Part shown: piece by piece, positions 58,533 to 64,000 of the stretch
Layout of the letters: the number at the start of each line of letters is the position of its first letter
Position numbering within the stretch: the first letter of the stretch is position 1
DNA from: Xanthomonas fragariae
Lineage (GTDB): Bacteria > Pseudomonadota > Gammaproteobacteria > Xanthomonadales > Xanthomonadaceae
DNA length: 64,000 bases
Direction of reading: 5' to 3'
Assembly: GCF_017603965.1 (NCBI RefSeq)
Contig: NZ_CP071955.1
Coordinates: 62,001-126,000 of the forward strand
Program-made: the position numbers and the translations under genes
Notes under the pieces: model-generated
Databases searched by the model: none
What the model saw: the letters and a program-made list of their open reading frames with translations, nothing else
Told to the model about the DNA's origin: nothing

Positions 58533-58679
58533 TTAGAGCGGCTAACAAAACGACTGCGCTCACCGCCAGGCGGGCGCGACCGGTGCTCGGAATCGGCATG
58601 TACCACGCCTACACTGCGGTTCCTGCGCACCGTCCGCACCCACCGACGACTGCTCGCTACGTTTTGTCAGCCGCTCTTA
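58533..58679. repeat. ~148-bp inverted-repeat element (MITE-like), copy D
   Basis: The ends GAGCGGCTAACAAAACG and CGTTTTGTCAGCCGCTC are flanked on both sides by TTA, a 3-bp direct repeat consistent with the TNA target duplication of IS5-type elements. The interior is nearly identical to copy C. It lies between xopB and the xopP cluster, an effector-rich spot. Confidence 0.9.
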
Positions 58680-58898
58680 GCCGTCAAAGACGGCATTGGC
58701 CCTTGGCAGCTAGCAACTGTCGGTGCATCATTCATAGATTGATCTGTCTATGCGCTTGCGATCAACAACTGACGCAATCGCCGCGATGCGTAAGTGTTTG
58801 ATTTTCAGCATGGACGATCGTCGCGTTCGATCAAAATTCTAAGTTTGCTCGCCACGTCGTGAGTTGTTCGGACCCTCCCCTAGCGCAAGAAACTACGA

Positions 58899-58960
58899 TT
58901 CGTACATATGTAGATCACTTCGCTTTTTTCTTTTGTGTGACGGGCGTCTGTCGCCACCAT
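58899..58960 (+). promoter_or_regulatory. PIP box with matching -10 (HrpX-regulated promoter)
   Basis: TTCGT-N15-TTCGC (58899-58923) is a near-perfect plant-inducible-promoter box (consensus TTCGC-N15-TTCGC). CACCAT at 58955-58960, 31 bp further on, fits the known YANNNT -10 at 30-32 bp. This predicts HrpX-dependent transcription towards the xopP cluster, whose first ATG is 517 bp beyond the -10. Confidence 0.75.
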
Positions 58961-59476
58961 ACCAGCCATATTCAATCATTGAGGTGATATGCCATGGGTG
59001 CGTGCTGCTCAGTACACCGTTGGCATGGCACTCGGGAAGATTTTCATACACCGAAAGCTCTCCAATGTCTTCGCCGCAGACCGGCAATAGACTGGAACGC
59101 GCGAGCAATGTCAGTCTGGCCGACGGCCGCTTACGTTGATTGAGCAACTTGAACCGCAGCCGGCCTGTGTCCCGATCATTCTCGGAGCGAAGTGCGCAAT
59201 CCGACGGCCAGGATGCGGTGTGCGATGCCTTGAAATTCGTGCGGAGCTCCTACTACAAAAAATCCCGCCTTAAATCAGGCAACACGATGAAGCCAAATGG
59301 CGGGCCTGCTGAGGCAGGCCGCATTGCAAGGTGGCGCTTGATGTTGCCAGCATCGGGCCAGTCTCAGGCTCTTTGCCTTTGGACATGGCGCAGCGGGGTT
59401 TGGATGTGTAAGTCAGCAGCCCACACCAGGACTGCCTGAGAGCAGTGCTGTGAACGCCAGAGAAGGAAAAACCACC
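58961..59476 (+). other. Long leader between the PIP promoter and the first xopP
   Basis: Short open stretches here (for example MSSPQTGNRLERASNVSLADG from 59066, and RPVSRSFSERSAQSDGQDAV after a stop) look like an eroded effector N-terminus, but no family is clear. A GC hairpin (GCGGGCCTGC-TGA-GGCAGGCCGC, ~59302-59325) could be an attenuator. The last ~50 bp (from 59425) repeat the leader found before the other xopP copies. Confidence 0.5.
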
Positions 59477-61582
59477 ATGCATCGCGTTGAAACGAGCAAG
59501 CAGCGTTCTACAGAATTGGCAGAGTCGGTGAACCTTGCCGCCGTGCCGGCAGCGGCAACAAGCCCTTCTGTCGAGGGTTCGGCCAGGCAGTCCTCGCCAC
59601 TGGAGGGGCTGTCTGCCAGGCCCACCAAACCTGTAAAGCCGCCCGTTGCCGGTTCGTCTGCTGCATTGCCTGGGCCATCACGCACGGCTTCATCGCGCGA
59701 GCCTGCCACGCAAACGCAGTTGATAGACCCGGTAGACATTCTGAAAATAGCGCTGAAAAAGACCAAAGTCTGGAACAAGGTGATCACTAGCGATGGCGAG
59801 CGGCGCAGTCAACAGGGGGCTGCACCACTGTTGTCCATGGAGCAGAGGGTCGAGCTCTCGCAGAACGCCATGAACTTTGCCCGTGAAGGGTTGCAGGCCG
59901 TCGTTGATTTGAAGTTACGGAACCGGCTGAGGTCAAAGGACGCAGTGGAGTATGAAGCTACGTTGTTTACGATTCTTGGAACGTCAGCTGCGACTGGTTA
60001 CACAGCACGCAATGAACTGATACAAGAGCGGTTGCCGATATACCGCACTGATGTAGAGCGTCAGGATCCCGACGAATGGTACGGGTATCTGAGCGAACTC
60101 GAACAGTACCGGTCAGCAATGGATGAGTCGCTCAGACGCATGAAGAAGCCGGCTGCACCAGGAAACGCACTCGAAATTATTCACCGCACAATGACGCTGA
60201 TCACGTTTAGTCACGGATGTTGCCATGAAACGATGCGGTCGATCCGATGTCTGCTTCTCCATATCTATCGCCTGAGGCTGGAGCATCAGGTCAAGGCCGG
60301 CGGCTTGCAGGAGGTCATGGCTCGATTGCACGAACTGGAAGAGGCCAGGAACTACCGCAGCGATACTGTGGCAGAGGCTTTTAGGATTCTGTCCTGCGTC
60401 TTGAGCGAGACGATATGCCCATCGGAAGCCAGCGCTGCGCTGACCCCGCAGATAGTGGCACAGCATAAGGACGTCCTTGAGGACTATGCAGAACGATTTG
60501 GGCGCGTCGGTCTGGGGTTATGCCTGGACGTCGCCGCTCTCATCAAGGGGGACGGCGACGATCACATCTGGCAATCGATGCTCCATCTGGCGCAGGTATT
60601 GACCGAGTATCGACAGTGTGTGCTCGACCTGATCCATTCCGTCGGTCACGGAAAGCGTGAGCTCGTCACACCGCCACCGGCAACGATCGAGGAGCCGCCG
60701 GTGTCGAGGGCGCGGACGAAATCGACGCGCAAGCATCGCAAGCCTGGCAATCGAGCGGCCGCAGAGTCCAGCCTCGTCCCTGCGGCCCCTGCAGTCCCGA
60801 ACGATACACGTACGCTTGCGCAGCAGCAGGCGGACATTCTGTTGAAAAAGGTTCCGCTGGAACGCGCCATGGTGACCGAACTGGATGCGGACGTGATTCC
60901 GATCGCGAACAAGCTGGGGAAAGACACCAGTAGCGTTGACAAGATGATGCATGGCTCCGAGCAGGATGCGGTGATTGCCTTCACGTTTGTGCGGTCCTCG
61001 GTGCAGGAGTGGTTCGCAAAGGACCAGTTGCTACAAGCGAAAGCGAAACTGTCGCCGGGCGATGAGCGGATTGCTCAACTCAGCGAGCGGCTGGAACTGC
61101 TGGGCATGATCGAGCAGCGTGTGCAGATCCGCGAGGCAGATGCGCTGAAGAGCGACCCGCAGCCGCGCGCGCCGCATTTGTCGCGCTTGCTGGCGATGAA
61201 TCAAGTCGCCCGCGTGACCTCGCCGACCCGGTTGCGGTCCGAGGACGACAGCGCAGATCGCGGCACCTTGTTCGAGATGCGTATCGAGCACGCGCCGTTG
61301 TCCAACGGCCAGCGCCCTGCGCCGTGGTTCGTGCACTTGCACACTGCCAAGCCGGTGACAGCCAATGCGCTGCCTTCGCTCGGCTACAAGGCGTTTACCG
61401 CCGTCCATCTCAAGACCGCGAAGGAGAAGAATCTGGGAAAGCGCTGGGAGACACTCATGCGAGCGCTCGGTCATACCGATGCGAAGGTACACCGATCCAC
61501 GATCGATTCTGCGTTGCTCGCCAGTTTGTTTCACCTGCGCGGTGGTGGTGAATCCTCACCCGAGAAGTTTCCAAACCAGTAG
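59477..61582 (+). CDS. xopP: Type III effector XopP, tandem copy 1
   Basis: XopP is a type III effector related to the Ralstonia HLK/RipH family; XopP proteins are reported to suppress plant immunity. The 701-residue product has a Ser/Pro/Ala-rich N-terminal ~85 residues (secretion signal) and a long helical body (DPDEWYGYLSELEQYRSAMD, DVLEDYAERFGRVGLGLCLD). A basic linker (RTKSTRKHRKPGNR) precedes the conserved C-terminal domain (LFEMRIEHAPLSNGQRPAPW, LGKRWETLMRALGHTDAKVH). The ATG at 59477 follows GAAGGA. It is the first of three copies behind a PIP box and likely the head of the transcript. Confidence 0.88.
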   Translation: MHRVETSKQRSTELAESVNLAAVPAAATSPSVEGSARQSSPLEGLSARPTKPVKPPVAGSSAALPGPSRTASSREPATQTQLIDPVDILKIALKKTKVWNKVITSDGERRSQQGAAPLLSMEQRVELSQNAMNFAREGLQAVVDLKLRNRLRSKDAVEYEATLFTILGTSAATGYTARNELIQERLPIYRTDVERQDPDEWYGYLSELEQYRSAMDESLRRMKKPAAPGNALEIIHRTMTLITFSHGCCHETMRSIRCLLLHIYRLRLEHQVKAGGLQEVMARLHELEEARNYRSDTVAEAFRILSCVLSETICPSEASAALTPQIVAQHKDVLEDYAERFGRVGLGLCLDVAALIKGDGDDHIWQSMLHLAQVLTEYRQCVLDLIHSVGHGKRELVTPPPATIEEPPVSRARTKSTRKHRKPGNRAAAESSLVPAAPAVPNDTRTLAQQQADILLKKVPLERAMVTELDADVIPIANKLGKDTSSVDKMMHGSEQDAVIAFTFVRSSVQEWFAKDQLLQAKAKLSPGDERIAQLSERLELLGMIEQRVQIREADALKSDPQPRAPHLSRLLAMNQVARVTSPTRLRSEDDSADRGTLFEMRIEHAPLSNGQRPAPWFVHLHTAKPVTANALPSLGYKAFTAVHLKTAKEKNLGKRWETLMRALGHTDAKVHRSTIDSALLASLFHLRGGGESSPEKFPNQ

Positions 61583-61634
61583 CGGCGACTGCCTGAAAGC
61601 AGTGCTGTGAGCGCCCAGAGAAGGAAAAACCATC
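61583..61634 (+). repeat. Conserved xopP leader (copies before each xopP start)
   Basis: A leader with gactgcctgaaagcagtgct (hairpin ACTGC-CTGAAA-GCAGT) and an agaaggaaa ribosome-binding site precedes all three xopP starts: 59425-59476, here, and 63813-63865. It is nearly identical in the first two. The third diverges just before the start. It lies directly between copies, so they were duplicated as gene-plus-leader units. Confidence 0.75.
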
Positions 61635-63812
61635 ATGCATCGCGTTGAAACGAGCAAGCAGCGTTCTACAGAGTTGGCAGAGTCGGTGAACCCTGCCGCC
61701 GCGCCTGCAGATCCGGCAGCGGCAACAAGCCCTTCTGTCGAGGGTTCGGCCAGGCAGTCCTCGCCACTGGACGGGCTGTCTGCCAGGCCCACCAAACCTG
61801 TAAAGCCGCGAATTGCCGGTTCGTCTGCTGTATTGCCTGGGCCATCACGCACGGCTTCATCGCCCGCGTCTGACAAGCAACCGCAGTCGACGGTGCCGGC
61901 AGACATTCTGAAAACAGCGCTGCGCAGGGTCGAAGTCTGGAGAGCGGTGGCCTCTAGAGATGAGGCGCTGCGCAGTCAACAGGGGGGTGAACCACTGTTG
62001 TCCAGTGAGAAGAGGGTCGAGCTCTCGCATAGCGCCATGAGTTCTGCTCGCAAGGGGTTGCATGCCATCGGTGATTTGAAGTTGCAGAATCCGCTGACCT
62101 CTGACGCCTTAGTGGAGAACGAAGCTGCGTTGTGGACGATTCTCGGAGCGTCCGCTGCGAATGGTTACTCAGCATGTGAGGAGCTGATACGAGACAAGTG
62201 GACGCATCAGCTTGGCATCGCCGAGCCTACCGAGCCGATGCTCGGCCCCGTCGTTGTGCGGACGCCGTTGCACCACGCTGATTTGGAACGTCAGGATCCC
62301 AACGAATGGTACGGGTATCTGAGCGAACTCGAGCAGTACCGGTCAGCAATGGATGAGTCGCTCAGACGCATGAAGAAGCCGGAAGCGCACGGAAAAACAA
62401 TCCAAAATATCCCCTCCATGATGGAGTTGATCAGAGCCACTCTAGGATTCTGCCATGAAACGATGCATACGACGCGAGGTATGCTCGTCGATATCCATCG
62501 CCTGCGGCTGGAGAGTCATGTCCAAGCCAGCGGCTCACAAGACGTCACGGCTCGATTGCACGAACTGTACGAAGCCAAGAACTACCGCAGCGATACTGTG
62601 GCAGAGGCTTTTACGGCTCTGGCCGAAGTTGTGATCGCGTCGATACGCCCATCGGAAGCCGGCGCTGCGCTGACCCCGCAGATAGTGGCACAGCATAAGG
62701 ACGTTCTTGAGGACTATGCAGAACAATTTGGGCGGGTCGGTCTGGGGTTATGCCTGGACGTCGCCGCTCTCATCAAGGGGGACGGCGACGATCACATCTG
62801 GCAATCGATGCTCGATCTGGCGCAGGCATCGACCGAGTATCGACAGTGTGTGCTCGACCTGATCCATTCTGTCGGTCCCGGAAAGCGTGAGCTCGTCACA
62901 CCGCCACCGGCAACGATCGAGGAGCCGCCGGTGTCGAGGGCGCGGACGAAATCGACGCGCAAGCATCGCAAGCCTGGCAATCGAGCGGCCGCAGAGTCCA
63001 GCCTCGTACCTGCGGCCCCTGCAGTCCCGAGCGATACACGTACGCTTGCGCAAAAACAGGCGGACATTCTGTTGGAAGCGGTTCCGCTGGAACGCGCCAT
63101 GGTGACCGAACTGGATGCAGAGGTGATCCCGATCGCAAACAGGCTGGGGAAAGACACCAGTAGCGTTGACAAGATGATGCATGGCTCCAAGCAGGATGCG
63201 GTGATTGCCTTCACGTTTGTGCGGTCCTCGATCCAGGGATGGTTCGCAAAGGACCAGTTGCTACAAGCGAAAGCGAAACTGTCGCCGGGCGATGAGCGGA
63301 TTGCTCAACTCACCGAGCGGCTGGAACTGCTGGGCATGATCGAGCAGCGTGTGCAGACCCGCGAGGCGGATGCGCTGAAGAGCGACCAGCAGCCGCGCGC
63401 GCCGCACCTGTCGCGCTTGCTGGCGATGAATCAAGTCGCCCGCGTGACCTCGCCGACCCGGTTGCGGTCCGAGGACGACAGCGCAGATCGCGGCACCTTG
63501 TTCGAGATGCGTATCGAGCACGCGCCCTTATCCAACGGCCAGCGCCCTGCGCCGTGGTTCGTGCACTTGCACACTGCCAAGCCGGTGACAGCCGATGCGC
63601 TGCCTTCGCTCGGCTACAAGGCGTTCACCGCCGTGCACCTCAAGACCGCGAAGGAGAAGAATCTGGGAAAGCGCTGGGAGACACTCATGCGAGCGCTCGG
63701 TCATACCGATGCCAAGGTACACCGATCCACGATCGATTCTGCGTTGCTCGCTAGTTTGTTTCACCTGCGCGGTGGTGGTGAATCCTCACCCGAGAAGTTC
63801 CCAAACCAGTAG
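61635..63812 (+). CDS. xopP: Type III effector XopP, tandem copy 2
   Basis: This 725-residue paralogue of copy 1 lies 52 bp downstream of it. The first ~80 residues and the C-terminal ~380 are nearly identical to copy 1. Residues ~90-330 are strongly diverged, with an insertion (QLGIAEPTEPMLGPVVVRTP) not present in copy 1. Such a mosaic suggests that the ends are homogenised by gene conversion while the middle has diversified, perhaps to change the plant target. It keeps the basic linker and the ALGHTDAKVH C-terminus. It has no PIP box of its own, so expression probably depends on the promoter at 58899. Confidence 0.88.
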   Translation: MHRVETSKQRSTELAESVNPAAAPADPAAATSPSVEGSARQSSPLDGLSARPTKPVKPRIAGSSAVLPGPSRTASSPASDKQPQSTVPADILKTALRRVEVWRAVASRDEALRSQQGGEPLLSSEKRVELSHSAMSSARKGLHAIGDLKLQNPLTSDALVENEAALWTILGASAANGYSACEELIRDKWTHQLGIAEPTEPMLGPVVVRTPLHHADLERQDPNEWYGYLSELEQYRSAMDESLRRMKKPEAHGKTIQNIPSMMELIRATLGFCHETMHTTRGMLVDIHRLRLESHVQASGSQDVTARLHELYEAKNYRSDTVAEAFTALAEVVIASIRPSEAGAALTPQIVAQHKDVLEDYAEQFGRVGLGLCLDVAALIKGDGDDHIWQSMLDLAQASTEYRQCVLDLIHSVGPGKRELVTPPPATIEEPPVSRARTKSTRKHRKPGNRAAAESSLVPAAPAVPSDTRTLAQKQADILLEAVPLERAMVTELDAEVIPIANRLGKDTSSVDKMMHGSKQDAVIAFTFVRSSIQGWFAKDQLLQAKAKLSPGDERIAQLTERLELLGMIEQRVQTREADALKSDQQPRAPHLSRLLAMNQVARVTSPTRLRSEDDSADRGTLFEMRIEHAPLSNGQRPAPWFVHLHTAKPVTADALPSLGYKAFTAVHLKTAKEKNLGKRWETLMRALGHTDAKVHRSTIDSALLASLFHLRGGGESSPEKFPNQ

Positions 63813-63865
63813 CGGCGACTGCCTGAAAGCAGTGCTGTGAGTGCACATAATAAGGAAGAATTACC

Positions 63866-64000
63866 ATGCATCGCGTCGGAAAAATCAAGCAGCGTTCTAT
63901 AAAATTGGCTGAGTCGGAAAACCTCGCCGCCGCGCCGGCAGATCCCGCAACGGCAACAAGCACCTCTGTCGAGGGTTCGGCCAGGCAGTCCTCGCCACTG
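63866..64000 (+). CDS. xopP: Type III effector XopP, tandem copy 3 (5' end only, cut by the window)
   Basis: The first 45 codons (MHRVGKIKQRSIKLAESENL ...) match the N-termini of copies 1 and 2 with several substitutions in the first 20 residues. An AAGGAAG ribosome-binding site precedes the ATG. The remainder lies beyond the window, so its integrity cannot be judged. Confidence 0.75.
   Translation, partial: MHRVGKIKQRSIKLAESENLAAAPADPATATSTSVEGSARQSSPL

Overview
The window is chromosomal DNA of a Xanthomonas, a GC-rich plant-pathogenic gammaproteobacterium. The evidence is the gene content: type III effectors xopB and tandem xopP, a HrpX-type PIP box, secreted GH5 cellulases, X-T4SS-style lipase/lipoprotein pairs, and the block hemH / tatABC / gspE / glyQS / gltBD. 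The housekeeping genes are intact. The gaps between them are littered with insertion-sequence scraps and broken genes, which points to a host-adapted, IS-rich species. A collapsed xylan-utilisation locus would fit X. fragariae or a relative, but that species guess is weak inference.

Layout. (1) 33-9425: priA (minus), a two-gene hypothetical operon ending in a DUF3106-like protein, a MATE exporter, sppA, a small lipoprotein and an SDR. (2) 9426-25755 is an accessory and rearranged zone. It holds three copies of a ~148-bp inverted-repeat element, a FAD-linked dehydrogenase, and a low-GC two-gene cassette (double-glycine-leader exported protein plus a two-DTG-motif aspartic protease). It also holds an IS481 scrap, a 1.2-kb truncated copy of hglS, and a ~2-kb tandem amplification of lipoprotein + DUF2235 lipase genes that ends in one full-length lipase with export-type C-terminal modules. 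Intact hglS and a truncated IS5 element follow, then an IS3 scrap fused to fragments of GH43 and GH67 xylan-degradation genes. (3) 25918-43203 is mostly core: an orphan LacI-type regulator, ttcA, rdgC, a YgjP-type metalloprotein, a hydrolase/hemH pair, a SYLF protein, tatABC, an orphan PD-(D/E)XK-like protein, a BPSS1780-type membrane protein, a glutamine amidotransferase, a GspE-type ATPase and glyQ-glyS. (4) 43204-44547 is a graveyard with IS1595 and mlaA remnants. (5) 44548-52413: an I78-type inhibitor lipoprotein, gltB-gltD and a zinc alcohol dehydrogenase. (6) 52723-64000 is a virulence region: two paralogous GH5 cellulases separated by an IS5 scrap, an IS4 scrap, xopB (minus), a PIP box, and three tandem xopP copies, the last cut by the window edge.

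How the genes work together. tatABC, the GspE-type ATPase and the signal-peptide-bearing cellulases relate to protein export and host cell-wall attack. xopB and xopP would be delivered by the type III system. The lipase/lipoprotein pairs look like interbacterial effector-immunity pairs. The most novel-looking parts are the GG-leader/aspartic-protease cassette and the amplified lipase-immunity array with its recombination scars. No rRNA, tRNA, CRISPR array or riboswitch was recognised.
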